DNA of 37,911 nt, taken from Oscillospiraceae bacterium (lineage in GTDB: Bacteria; Bacillota; Clostridia; Oscillospirales; Oscillospiraceae). Below the pieces are notes generated by a model. It saw only the letters and a list, made by a program, of their open reading frames with translations, was not told the DNA's origin and made no database searches. The DNA is taken from positions 1 through 37,911 of the forward strand of contig JAFSHB010000022.1 in assembly GCA_017440525.1 (NCBI GenBank), written 5' to 3'. Of the stretch, positions 6,898 to 14,579 are shown piece by piece (within the stretch, counting starts at the first letter, position 1; every line of letters starts with the position of its first letter). A program made the position numbers and the translations under genes.

Positions 6898-8064
6898 TTA
6901 TGTTCTCTTTGCCGCCTCTGCTCTCTGGCGGCAGATGACCTCCCAGCTGGGGATCCGCTTCATGATCTCTGTCAGCTCCTGCATGTGCTTGGGGATCTGG
7001 ATGTTTTGCGGGCACATCTTCATGCATTTGCCGCAGGCGATGCATGCCTGAGGACGCTTCTCCTCCGGCATGGCCTCCACCGCCATGGATACATTGAAGG
7101 TCTCCTGCACCTTGAGATCGTTGCAGATGTTCAGCAGTACGGGGATATCCAATCCCTGCGGACAGCTGTCACAGCAGTAGCGGCAGGCAGTACAGGGGAT
7201 GTTCCCCTTGATCGTATCCGCCATAGCCAGAATCAGTGCTGTCTCCTCGCGATTCAAGGGCTTTTCTTCCTCAAAGGTCTTGATATTCTCCACCATCTGC
7301 GCCATGTTGGACATGCCGCTGAGGATCATCTTGCAGTTGGGAAGGCCCTGCAGGAAGCGGAAGGCCCACGCCACAGTCTTTTCATCGGGGCGCATGGCGT
7401 GCAGGCTCTTCTCCCCCGGCAGGCTCACCAGCTTGCCGCCGCGGACAGGCTCCATGACCCAGACCGGGATCCCCCGTCTTGTGAGCATATCATACTTCGA
7501 GCGCGCTTTTTGCAAGGTCCAGTCCAGATAGTTCAGCTGGATCTGGCAGAACTCCATATGCTCGCCCACGGCATCGAGGAATCGCTCCATGGTATCGAGC
7601 CTTGCGTGGGTGCTGAAGCCAAGATGCTTGATGCGGCCGAGGCGCTTTTGCTCCAGAAAATACTCCACGATGCCCCACTGGGGATCGAGATACACATCAA
7701 TGGACTTTTCATAGATATTGTGGAGCAGATAAAAATCGAAATAGTCCACACCGCACTTTTTGAGCTGCTTTTCAAACACTTCTGCCGGATCGTACCGCTC
7801 CGCGATCTGATGACCGGGATACTTGGTCGCAAGGAAGAAGCTCTCTCTTGGGTACTTGGAAAGACACCGACCGATCACTGTCTCCGACAGACCCTCGTGA
7901 TAGGGGTAAGCCGTGTCAAAATAGTTGACACCGTGGGCCATAGCGTAGTCCACCATCTCCTGCACCTGCGCCTCGTCGATCTGACCGTCTGCCTTGGTGG
8001 GCAGGCGCATGGTGCCGAAGCCGAGACGGGACAGGCTCTTATCCTGAAAATCGTTCCGAATCAT
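6898..8064 (-). CDS. Aldo/keto reductase with C-terminal 2x[4Fe-4S] ferredoxin-type domain
   Basis: A 388-residue protein. Residues 1 to about 280 are an AKR TIM barrel: LGFGTMRLP, FDTAYPYHEG with D50 and Y55, K81 in LATKYPG, and LLHNIY carrying the histidine. The C-terminus adds two iron-sulfur clusters, with cysteines at 291, 294, 297/298 and 301, and at 341, 344, 347 and 351, each ending in CP. This type is frequent in anaerobes and may draw electrons from ferredoxin rather than only NADPH. The ATG at 8064 is chosen for AAAAGGAGG seven nt upstream. A longer frame to 8148 lacks such a site. It is the first gene of the leftward redox operon, driven by the promoter at 8089-8118. Confidence 0.92.
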   Translation of the reverse strand: MIRNDFQDKSLSRLGFGTMRLPTKADGQIDEAQVQEMVDYAMAHGVNYFDTAYPYHEGLSETVIGRCLSKYPRESFFLATKYPGHQIAERYDPAEVFEKQLKKCGVDYFDFYLLHNIYEKSIDVYLDPQWGIVEYFLEQKRLGRIKHLGFSTHARLDTMERFLDAVGEHMEFCQIQLNYLDWTLQKARSKYDMLTRRGIPVWVMEPVRGGKLVSLPGEKSLHAMRPDEKTVAWAFRFLQGLPNCKMILSGMSNMAQMVENIKTFEEEKPLNREETALILAMADTIKGNIPCTACRYCCDSCPQGLDIPVLLNICNDLKVQETFNVSMAVEAMPEEKRPQACIACGKCMKMCPQNIQIPKHMQELTEIMKRIPSWEVICRQRAEAAKRT

Positions 8065-8088
8065 CCGATCGCCTCCTTTTATGATCAT

Positions 8089-8118
8089 AGTGTAACCCGA
8101 AAGATACCCCTTCGTCAA
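8089..8118 (-). promoter_or_regulatory. Predicted promoter for the redox operon
   Basis: On the minus strand TTGACG (8118 to 8113) is followed after 18 bp by TACACT (8094 to 8089). The start codon of the aldo/keto reductase is 25 bp further on. Confidence 0.5.
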
Positions 8119-8182
8119 GAGGCGGTTTTTGTTGCACTTTTGTCTCATTCATTCAATAAAATTTTGAGTTTTTGCAGTTTCC

Positions 8183-8211
8183 TTGCCACCCCCACTGTCC
8201 TGTGCTACCAT
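8183..8211 (+). promoter_or_regulatory. Predicted promoter for the cyclodeaminase-family gene
   Basis: TTGCCA (8183-8188) and TACCAT (8206-8211) are separated by exactly 17 bp and lie 22 bp before the ATG at 8234. It is back to back with the promoter of the leftward redox operon, so shared regulation of both units is possible. Confidence 0.5.
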
Positions 8212-8233
8212 AGCGAAAAAAGGAGTGATCATC

Positions 8234-9289
8234 ATGCAGGACCATGCGATCGAATATCTGACCCTCTCTCAGGAGGACCTGATCAAAGCCGGTGCCTTCG
8301 ACCTGCCTATGGCCATCAAGGCCCTGAAGGAAGCCCTGTTCAAATTCCGTGACGGCCGGATCCTGTTCCCCGATAAGATCGTGCAGATCTTCAAGGAAGA
8401 GACACAGGAGCGCATCAACTGTCTGCCTGCAACACTGCTGGACGAAAAGCTCTGCGGTGTCAAGTGGGTATCTGTGTTCCCGCCCAACCCCAGAAAGTAC
8501 GGCATGCAGAACTTATCTGCCATCATCGTGCTGTCTGAGATCGAAAAGGGCTTCCCTGTCTGTGTCATGGAGGGCACGCTCTGCTCCAATATCCGTGTGG
8601 CCGCCATGGGCGCCACTGCCGCAGAAGTCCTCAGCCGCGAGAACGCTGAGGTCATCGGATTCATCGGCGCCGGTGAGCAGTCCAAGATGCACTTGCTCGG
8701 CATGAAGTCCGTCAGACCCGGTCTGAAAACTTGCAAGGTCGCCGCCAAGGATGCCTATGAGGAGCAGGACTTCATCGCCCAGATGCAGCCCATTTTGCCC
8801 GATATGGAATTTGTGGCCTGCAACACCGTCTTGAAAGATGCCGTCGAAGGTGCCGATATCATCGTCACCGGCACCAGCGCCCAGGCGCCTCTGCTGAAAG
8901 CCGACTGGATCAAGAAAGGTGCATTCTACAGCCATATCGGCGGCTGGGAGGACGAATACAAGGTGGTTCAGATGGCAGATAAGATCGTCTGCGACGACTG
9001 GGAGACCGTCAAGCACCGCACCCAGACCGTCAGCCGCTGCTACAAGGACGGCGTCATCACCGATGCCGATATCCACGGCAACCTGATCGATGTGCTGTCC
9101 GGCAAGATCCCGGGCCGTGAGAACGAGGACGAATTCATCTACTTCGATGCCGTCGGCCTTGCCTATGTGGATGTGTCCATCGCCAATGCTATGTACCAAA
9201 AAGCCCTCGCCGTCGGCGTGGGGAGAAAGGCCTACCTGCAAGAGAGCATGATCTTCGAAAAGGATCTTGCAGGCAAAATCGTGCTGTAA
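8234..9289 (+). CDS. Ornithine cyclodeaminase/mu-crystallin family protein
   Basis: A 351-residue NAD(P)-dependent enzyme of the family that includes ornithine cyclodeaminase, ketimine reductases and alanine dehydrogenases. Visible are a substrate-loop lysine (K77 in GVKWVSVFP), R121 in SNIRVAAMGA, and the dinucleotide fold VIGFIGAGEQSKMHLL (140-155). The region where true ornithine cyclodeaminases carry a G-[SG]-D-x-P-G-x-x-E-like motif reads HIGGWEDEYKVV instead. Ornithine should therefore not be assumed as substrate. The ATG at 8234 follows AAAAAAGGAG. It is divergent from the aldo/keto reductase operon and followed at once by its own terminator, so it is monocistronic. Confidence 0.88.
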   Translation: MQDHAIEYLTLSQEDLIKAGAFDLPMAIKALKEALFKFRDGRILFPDKIVQIFKEETQERINCLPATLLDEKLCGVKWVSVFPPNPRKYGMQNLSAIIVLSEIEKGFPVCVMEGTLCSNIRVAAMGATAAEVLSRENAEVIGFIGAGEQSKMHLLGMKSVRPGLKTCKVAAKDAYEEQDFIAQMQPILPDMEFVACNTVLKDAVEGADIIVTGTSAQAPLLKADWIKKGAFYSHIGGWEDEYKVVQMADKIVCDDWETVKHRTQTVSRCYKDGVITDADIHGNLIDVLSGKIPGRENEDEFIYFDAVGLAYVDVSIANAMYQKALAVGVGRKAYLQESMIFEKDLAGKIVL

Positions 9290-9297
9290 ATATGCAA

Positions 9298-9330
9298 CGC
9301 CTCAGAGGAAGTTCCTCTGAGGCGTTTTTT
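9298..9330 (+). terminator. Intrinsic terminator of the cyclodeaminase-family gene
   Basis: A perfect 12-bp stem (9298-9309 with 9313-9324) with loop AGT is followed by six T (9325-9330). It starts 8 nt after the stop codon. Confidence 0.92.
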
Positions 9331-9459
9331 AGCCTCCCTCTGATGAGGGAGGTGGATTTTGCCATAGGCAAAAGACGGAGGGAGAGACTTTGCGACTCCC
9401 GGTTTTCTCACCCTCAGTCACGGCTAGCGCCGTGCCAGCTCCCTCATCAGAGGGAGCCT
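9331..9459. mobile_element. MITE-like palindromic element with 23-bp terminal inverted repeats
   Basis: The left end 9331-9353 and the right end 9437-9459 are inverted copies matching at 21 of 23 positions (AGCCTCCCTCTGATGAGGGA type). The roughly 83 bp between them have no open frame and hold further dyads (GCCATAGGCA, CGGCTAGCGCCG). Size and structure fit a non-autonomous miniature element. It starts right after the terminator T-run and ends 8 bp from the SLH gene stop. No clear target-site duplication was seen. Confidence 0.65.
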
Positions 9460-9467
9460 TTCCTTTG

Positions 9468-10589
9468 TTATTTCAGCAATGTAACACTTTGTCTTTGATT
9501 TGCGATCGCCATACGGCTCACGATCGTCGCTACAGCACTACGCTGGATAGTTGTGTCAGGCCCAAATGTTCCCATTTCATCATTGCCAGTCAGAACACCG
9601 GCACGGTAAAGCAGATATATCTCATCAATATATTTGCTTCCTTTTAGCACATCCGGAATCGCGTCTTCTTCAACTGTATTTATTTTCGGCAAAGCTTCTT
9701 TAGGTAATGCTCTTGATAAAATTGCTGCAAACTGAGCACGTGTGGCAGTGGAAAAATAGCTACTAAATTCATTTTCTTTGATAATTTTATTGTCTATAGC
9801 ATAATTTACATACACATTGTACCAGAGGCTTGTTTGTTCAAATTCCGCCCTACCAGTATAGTAAATACTATGCAATCTCGCCGCTAATGCGATCGTTTCA
9901 GCTATCGATATTTCACCATTTGGGTTGAATATGGTATTACTTACACCATTTACTAAGCCCATTTCATATGCCATACGCACATCATTTGCATACCATGAAT
10001 TTGACGGCACATCTGCAAAGTGGTTTTCTTCATACAAGTATATTTTCTTAAAATTCGCAAACCCACTATCTGTAACAGAATATTTTTTTACATTCTTTTC
10101 TGCAGGAATCGCTTCATAATAAAACATATAATTTACATTATTTGTTCCATCAAGAAGTGGATCACCTACCCAAAGATAATATATACCCTTATTAAGTGTG
10201 CCACCCATTATTTGTGCAAATCCCCCGTCCCCCAGTTGCACTGTTTGACTTGATAGTACAATCGTATGATCACTCCATAGCGTTAGAAATAGATTAGTTG
10301 AGGCAAATTGATTTTCTGAATGAATCAAAATATGACTTTTTTCATCCAAAACAATTTTGTAATAATCTGTATCAACTGCATCCGGAAAAATAAATGCACC
10401 ATATACAGTATCTTTATTTTCAACCTTTTGTGCGGTCACTTCCGACAAGTTGTTTCCTTTTTCATATATTACTCGCTCATTGAATGCATATTCAAACTCA
10501 TCATACGAAAATTTTTCAGATGCACTCACCAAACATGTCAACCCCATTATTGACACCAAAATCATCAAGCATATAAAAACTTTTCTCAT
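9468..10589 (-). CDS. Secreted S-layer-homology (SLH) domain protein
   Basis: A 373-residue exported protein. Residues 1-23 form a signal peptide (MRKVFICLMILVSIMGLTCLVSA). Residues of about 55-160 look like a beta-rich prepeptidase-C-type domain (FIFPDAVDTDYYKI, IYYLWVGDP). Three SLH repeats follow at about 190-245 (FADVPSNSWYANDVRMAYEMG), 252-305 and 312-368 (AGVLTG, FGPDTTIQRSAVATIVSRM). SLH domains bind pyruvylated wall polymers, so it should sit on the cell surface. The ATG at 10589 follows AGGAG; the upstream GTG falls inside that ribosome site. The gene is clearly richer in A+T than its neighbours, which suggests acquisition. Its function is otherwise unknown. Confidence 0.88.
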   Translation of the reverse strand: MRKVFICLMILVSIMGLTCLVSASEKFSYDEFEYAFNERVIYEKGNNLSEVTAQKVENKDTVYGAFIFPDAVDTDYYKIVLDEKSHILIHSENQFASTNLFLTLWSDHTIVLSSQTVQLGDGGFAQIMGGTLNKGIYYLWVGDPLLDGTNNVNYMFYYEAIPAEKNVKKYSVTDSGFANFKKIYLYEENHFADVPSNSWYANDVRMAYEMGLVNGVSNTIFNPNGEISIAETIALAARLHSIYYTGRAEFEQTSLWYNVYVNYAIDNKIIKENEFSSYFSTATRAQFAAILSRALPKEALPKINTVEEDAIPDVLKGSKYIDEIYLLYRAGVLTGNDEMGTFGPDTTIQRSAVATIVSRMAIANQRQSVTLLK

Positions 10590-10639
10590 AAAATTCACTC
10601 CTAACTATTTTATCATCATTATAGCCCGTATATGGGCAA

Positions 10640-10668
10640 TTGTCAAGATTGGGGCATGGTAATACGAT
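10640..10668 (+). promoter_or_regulatory. Predicted promoter for the small XRE regulator
   Basis: TTGTCA (10640-10645) and TACGAT (10663-10668) have a 17-bp spacer. The ATG at 10696 lies 27 bp downstream and is preceded by ACAGGAGG. A GCCC-GTATAT-GGGC dyad lies just upstream (10624-10637) and could be an operator. Confidence 0.5.
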
Positions 10669-10695
10669 TACATAAGATACACAGGAGGTATCTGT

Positions 10696-10896
10696 ATGAT
10701 CGTATTCAACAAATTATGGGAGACCATGAAAGAGAAAGGCATCTCTCAATACAAGCTCATCAAAGAATACCATATCAGCACAGGACAGCTTGACCGTCTT
10801 CGAAAAAATGAAAATGTAAACAGCTACACCTTAGACCAGCTGTGCAAGATCCTCGGCTGCAAGCTTGAGGACATTGCGGAATATGTAGAGGACTGA
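10696..10896 (+). CDS. Small XRE/Cro-type helix-turn-helix regulator
   Basis: A 66-residue protein that is essentially one Cro/CI-like DNA-binding domain (YozG/HTH_26 type). ISQYKLIKEYHISTGQLDRLRKN (residues 16-38) forms the helix-turn-helix, and YTLDQLCKILGCKLEDIAEYVE is the typical C-terminal half. There is no ligand domain. The ATG follows AGGAGG at good spacing. It is divergent from the SLH gene and ends at a symmetric terminator. It may regulate the SLH gene or itself; the target is not visible. Such stand-alone mini regulators are common on accessory segments of Firmicutes. Confidence 0.85.
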   Translation: MIVFNKLWETMKEKGISQYKLIKEYHISTGQLDRLRKNENVNSYTLDQLCKILGCKLEDIAEYVED

Positions 10897-10928
10897 TTCC
10901 AGTTTGCTAAACTGAAGAACAGATAAAC

Positions 10929-10961
10929 AAAACGCTTCGAAACGATGTTTCGAAGCGTTTT
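10929..10961 (+). terminator. Terminator after the XRE gene
   Basis: A perfect 14-bp stem, AAAACGCTTCGAAA (10929-10942) with its complement 10948-10961, has a 5-nt loop and ends in TTTT. It isolates the glycyl radical operon, which starts at 11035, from upstream transcription. Confidence 0.8.
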
Positions 10962-11034
10962 GTGCAAACTCAGCAATTACGGAGTAGATTTCTTGGGCGG
11001 ACTCTGGTTTAATAAACATGAAGGAGGTGGCGGT

Positions 11035-13683
11035 ATGTATGAAGTGCTGAAATATATCCATGCACATATCGGAGACCCTCTGAATCTGACACAGCTGGCA
11101 GATCGGTTTGGATATTCCAAGTGGCATTTTTGCGCCAAGTTCCATGAATACACAGGCCGTTCCTTCGTCAAATATGTCCGTCACTACCGATTGCAGTTGG
11201 CCGCGCTGGATATCCTTTCCGGCAAGACGGTGACCGAGACCGCCTCTGCCTATGGATATGACACCATAGGCGGCTTCAACAAAGCGTTCCTCGCTCAATA
11301 TGGCTGCCTGCCCAGAGAATACAAGCGGCATGCCAAAGAGACACAGCTGTACTATGAAAGGAGAGCCCATTCCATGTATCCGCTCACAGACCGATGCGAA
11401 CTGTTGAAGCAGCTCGTCACAGGAACGAACGACTATGAAGACCGCTACTGCATCCAGCGGCAGGTCTATTCCGCCCTTGGACGAATCGAGGCCGCCGAAA
11501 AAGGCTGCTCCCCCACCGAGATCACAGCCGCCGGTCTTTGCAATGTTTTGGAGAATTTTTCTCCTGTCATCCTCCCCGGCGAGCTGATCGTCGGCTTCAA
11601 CCATCCCGATACCAAATATCCGGAGCGCTTCACCCCGACCGATACGCCGGAGCATCGGGAACTGGCGAAGCGGAACCGTATCCCGGAAGAGATGCTGGAT
11701 CGCTATTTTGCTTTCCAAAAGGATCCCGCTCTGGAGCTTCATTTTGAATATCGGAAACACATCCCGGACTATGCTCATGCAGTCTCCGCCGCACCCACGC
11801 AGCAAGAGCTAGATTCCACCGAGGATCAGTCCTCCATCGCGCGGAACATCGATTCCAATCACACCGTGATCGGCTATGAGAAGGTCCTGAAGCTTGGCTT
11901 CCGCGGACTTCTGGAGGAAGTCCGCGCCTACGAAGAAAAGAACGGTCCCTGCGCCATGTACGACGGCATGAAGAAGCTCTGCGACGCCGCCTGCCAAATG
12001 GGCAAAAAGTATGCCGCCGAGGCACAGGCGCTCTTGGATCTGGAAGACGATGCCTATCAAACAGAAGATCTGGAAAAGATCATCGAAGTCTGCAGCCGTG
12101 TGCCGGAGCAGCCTGCCAAGACCTTCCATGAAGCGGTACAGACCCTTTGGTTCGCCCATATCCTCAACACATGGGAGGACTTTATCAACGCCAATTCTCT
12201 GGGGCGTCTGGATCAGATCCTATACCCCTACTATCAGCGCGATGTGGCCGCAGGCCGTCTGACCAAAGAAGAGGCCTTTGAGCTGATCTGCTGCCTATGG
12301 CTGAAGCTCTACCGCAATTATGATGTGCAGCAGTCCTGTGTGGGCGGCACAGCCCCCGATGGCAGCAGCGCAGTCAACGAGCTGTCCTACATGATGCTCG
12401 ATGCCACAGAGCAGCTGAACATCATCCGCTGTCTCTCTGTCCGCTTTTCTCAAAATACGGAAAAGGACTTTGTCCAAAGGGCTTTGGAAGTAGTCGGCCA
12501 TGTGCAAAAAGGCGTGCCCTTCTTTTTTAATGATGATGTCATGATCCCGGCCCTCACCTCCAAGGGGATCGATATGGCAGATGCCTATGACTACACCCAG
12601 ATCGGCTGCGTGGAGACGGTCATCCCCGGCCGCTCCAACCCCCACGCCGTCACCGGCGAGATCAATGTGCTCAAGGCGCTGGAATATGCCATGAACAACG
12701 GCGGCAGCATGATGTATCCCCATCTGCATCCCGGTGCGGAGACAGGCCCGCTCGACCACTTTGACACCTATGAAAAATTCTACGCCGCCGTGAAAAAGCA
12801 GATCTGTCATCTGCTGGATCTGACCTGCTCCAAGGTCAAAAAATACCGGGAATACTCCGCGCTCTACAACCCCAAGCCCTACAAATCCCTGCTGACAGAG
12901 GGCTGTCTGGAAAGCGGAAGAGACTTCAACGACGCAGGTGCCAAATATGACTACTACCAGATCATGCTGGACGGTATCCCCAACTTGGCTGACTCTCTGG
13001 AAGTCATCCGGGAATTTGTTTACAGGCAGAAAAAATTCACCTTAACGGAATTAAAAGATATCCTCGAACACGACTATCCCAACGAGGCCGTCCGCCTGAG
13101 CTTCATCAATAAGGCAGCAAAGTTCGGCAACGATATCGATAGCGTCGATTCCATTGCCGCAGATCTGATCGGTACGGCCTGTGACGCGCTGGATGCGCTT
13201 TCGGGGAAATACGAACTCTCTTTCCATGCTCAGCCCTTTACCTACTGGTGGATGGTAGATCGCGGTCAGCAGACTGCCGCCACGCCGGATGGCAGACACC
13301 GCGGCGAGATCATGGCCTACAGCGTCTCTCCCATGCAGGGCCGTGATTTCAACGGCTTGACCGCACTACTCAACTCCATCTCCAAGCTGCCCACTACTCG
13401 CACCCCCGGCACGACCTCTGCCATCGTAGAGGTAGACCCCAAGCTGTTCACCGATCGGAACATCCCCATGCTCACCGATATCCTTTTTGCCGCCGCGAAA
13501 AACGGTCTTGAAAATGTGCAGTTCAATACCATCGACGCAGACACCCTGATCGACGCAAAGAAGCACCCGGAAAAATATAACAATCTTGCCGTTCGTGTAT
13601 CGGGTTTCAGCCAGAAGTTCAATCTTTTATCCGAAGACCTGCAGGACCATATCATCGGAAGGACGAAGCACGCATGTCTGTAA
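11035..13683 (+). CDS. AraC/MarA-type HTH domain fused to a glycyl radical enzyme
   Basis: An 882-residue fusion. Residues 1-105 are a complete AraC-family DNA-binding domain with two helix-turn-helix units: NLTQLADRFGYSKWHFCAKF near 17-36, and VTETASAYGYDTIGGFNKAF near 66-85, ending CLPREYK. Residues 114-882 are a full pyruvate-formate-lyase/glycerol-dehydratase-type enzyme. It has the catalytic cysteine and acid in IGCVET (C525, E527) and the glycyl-radical loop RVSGFSQKF with G857. Both radical residues are intact, so activity is expected. The substrate cannot be assigned. The ATG at 11035 follows AAGGAGGTGG. A second Shine-Dalgarno and ATG occur exactly at the domain junction (11356-11376). 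The gene overlaps its activase by 10 nt. No promoter stands out clearly between 10962 and 11034. Confidence 0.9.
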   Translation: MYEVLKYIHAHIGDPLNLTQLADRFGYSKWHFCAKFHEYTGRSFVKYVRHYRLQLAALDILSGKTVTETASAYGYDTIGGFNKAFLAQYGCLPREYKRHAKETQLYYERRAHSMYPLTDRCELLKQLVTGTNDYEDRYCIQRQVYSALGRIEAAEKGCSPTEITAAGLCNVLENFSPVILPGELIVGFNHPDTKYPERFTPTDTPEHRELAKRNRIPEEMLDRYFAFQKDPALELHFEYRKHIPDYAHAVSAAPTQQELDSTEDQSSIARNIDSNHTVIGYEKVLKLGFRGLLEEVRAYEEKNGPCAMYDGMKKLCDAACQMGKKYAAEAQALLDLEDDAYQTEDLEKIIEVCSRVPEQPAKTFHEAVQTLWFAHILNTWEDFINANSLGRLDQILYPYYQRDVAAGRLTKEEAFELICCLWLKLYRNYDVQQSCVGGTAPDGSSAVNELSYMMLDATEQLNIIRCLSVRFSQNTEKDFVQRALEVVGHVQKGVPFFFNDDVMIPALTSKGIDMADAYDYTQIGCVETVIPGRSNPHAVTGEINVLKALEYAMNNGGSMMYPHLHPGAETGPLDHFDTYEKFYAAVKKQICHLLDLTCSKVKKYREYSALYNPKPYKSLLTEGCLESGRDFNDAGAKYDYYQIMLDGIPNLADSLEVIREFVYRQKKFTLTELKDILEHDYPNEAVRLSFINKAAKFGNDIDSVDSIAADLIGTACDALDALSGKYELSFHAQPFTYWWMVDRGQQTAATPDGRHRGEIMAYSVSPMQGRDFNGLTALLNSISKLPTTRTPGTTSAIVEVDPKLFTDRNIPMLTDILFAAAKNGLENVQFNTIDADTLIDAKKHPEKYNNLAVRVSGFSQKFNLLSEDLQDHIIGRTKHACL
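11356..11376 (+). promoter_or_regulatory. Internal Shine-Dalgarno and in-frame ATG at the HTH/enzyme junction
   Basis: GAAAGGAG (11356-11363) lies 10 nt before the ATG at 11374, in the reading frame of the fusion. Initiation here would give a 769-residue protein beginning MYPLTDRCELL, which is a natural N-terminus for a glycyl radical enzyme. The site is encoded within residues ERRAHS of the fusion. Its use is inferred from the sequence only. Confidence 0.6.
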
Positions 13684-14579
13684 GCGCAAAGATCTCCAAC
13701 ATCGCAAGAGGCTCTTTGCACGATGGCCCGGGCATTCGAACGGTGGTCTACTTTAAGGGTTGCGGTCTTCGCTGCCGGTGGTGCCACAATCCAGAGACAT
13801 TCTCGCAAAAGCGGGAGATCCTCTTTTCCCCCACTAAGTGCATCTTCTGTGGAGCTTGCAGCGCGGTCTGCCCGGAGCATCACACCGCAGGAGAAAACGC
13901 TGTCACATTCCTGCGAGACGGTTGTACCGCCTGCGGCAGATGCGCCGATGTCTGCCCGACCCTTGCCCTGAGCCTTTGCGGTGAGGACATGGATATGGAT
14001 ACAGTCTTTGCCGCCATCGAAAAGGATCGGACCTATTACACCGCCTCCCATGGCGGTGTGACCTTCTCCGGCGGTGAGTGTCTTTTGCAGGCGGAAGCGG
14101 TAGCGGATATCGCCTGCCGCTGTCGGACTCTTGGAATCTCCACTGCGGTAGAGACCGCCCTTTTCGTGCCGTGGGAAAATATCGAGCAGGTGCTCCCTTA
14201 CATCGATCTTTTCTATGCCGATCTGAAGATCGCAAACTCCGAAAAGCACCGTCAGTACACCGGGCAGGATAATGCTCTTATTTTAGAGAATCTACGCTGC
14301 CTTTCTCTGGCACACTCCAACATCATCGTCCGAATCCCCATTATCCCCGGTGTCAATGACACAGCGGATGATCTCGAAGGCTTCGCTCGTATCCTTCGCA
14401 GTCTGGGCCCCGGTATCAGGCAAGTGGAGCTATTAAAGTACAACATCCTCGGTGCTTCCAAATATGATGCCATCGGGAAGACTTGGGTAAGATTTTCCGA
14501 TACGATCCAGTCGGACGAAGAGATGCACGCTCTGTGCATCACACTGGAAGCACGATGCGGTCTTCCCTGTATATGCTAA
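13674..14579 (+). CDS. Glycyl-radical enzyme activating protein (radical SAM)
   Basis: A 301-residue activase that installs the glycyl radical on the preceding enzyme by reductive cleavage of S-adenosylmethionine. The N-terminus SLHDGPGIRTVVYFKGC leads into the radical-SAM cluster CGLRCRWC (C30, C34, C37). Two ferredoxin-type [4Fe-4S] motifs follow (C56, C59, C62, C66 and C84, C87, C90, C94), as in activases of the glycerol-dehydratase group and unlike classical PflA. The SAM-binding GGE motif is FSGGECLLQ (131-139). Its ATG overlaps the enzyme's last codons by 10 nt, so the two are translationally coupled. A strong terminator follows directly. Confidence 0.95.
   Translation: MSVSAKISNIARGSLHDGPGIRTVVYFKGCGLRCRWCHNPETFSQKREILFSPTKCIFCGACSAVCPEHHTAGENAVTFLRDGCTACGRCADVCPTLALSLCGEDMDMDTVFAAIEKDRTYYTASHGGVTFSGGECLLQAEAVADIACRCRTLGISTAVETALFVPWENIEQVLPYIDLFYADLKIANSEKHRQYTGQDNALILENLRCLSLAHSNIIVRIPIIPGVNDTADDLEGFARILRSLGPGIRQVELLKYNILGASKYDAIGKTWVRFSDTIQSDEEMHALCITLEARCGLPCIC

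Noticed and set aside
6034..8352. A 772-residue plus-strand open frame crossing two dehydrogenase genes
   Set aside because: It is antisense to the iron alcohol dehydrogenase and aldo/keto reductase, both with full catalytic motifs and ribosome sites. It is a codon-bias shadow.
8234..9289. Calling the cyclodeaminase-family gene a true ornithine cyclodeaminase
   Set aside because: The substrate-site segment differs from the usual motif and no ornithine or proline genes lie nearby.
11340..11380. Sequencing or assembly error as the origin of the HTH-enzyme fusion
   Set aside because: The frame is open with normal codon use on both sides and no indel signature is visible. It cannot be excluded without reads, so it is kept as the main refutation test.
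11035..13683. Assignment of the glycyl radical enzyme to a named type (PFL, choline, hydroxyproline or propanediol enzyme)
   Set aside because: Only the general cysteine and glycine motifs can be read with confidence, and no diagnostic neighbour genes are present.
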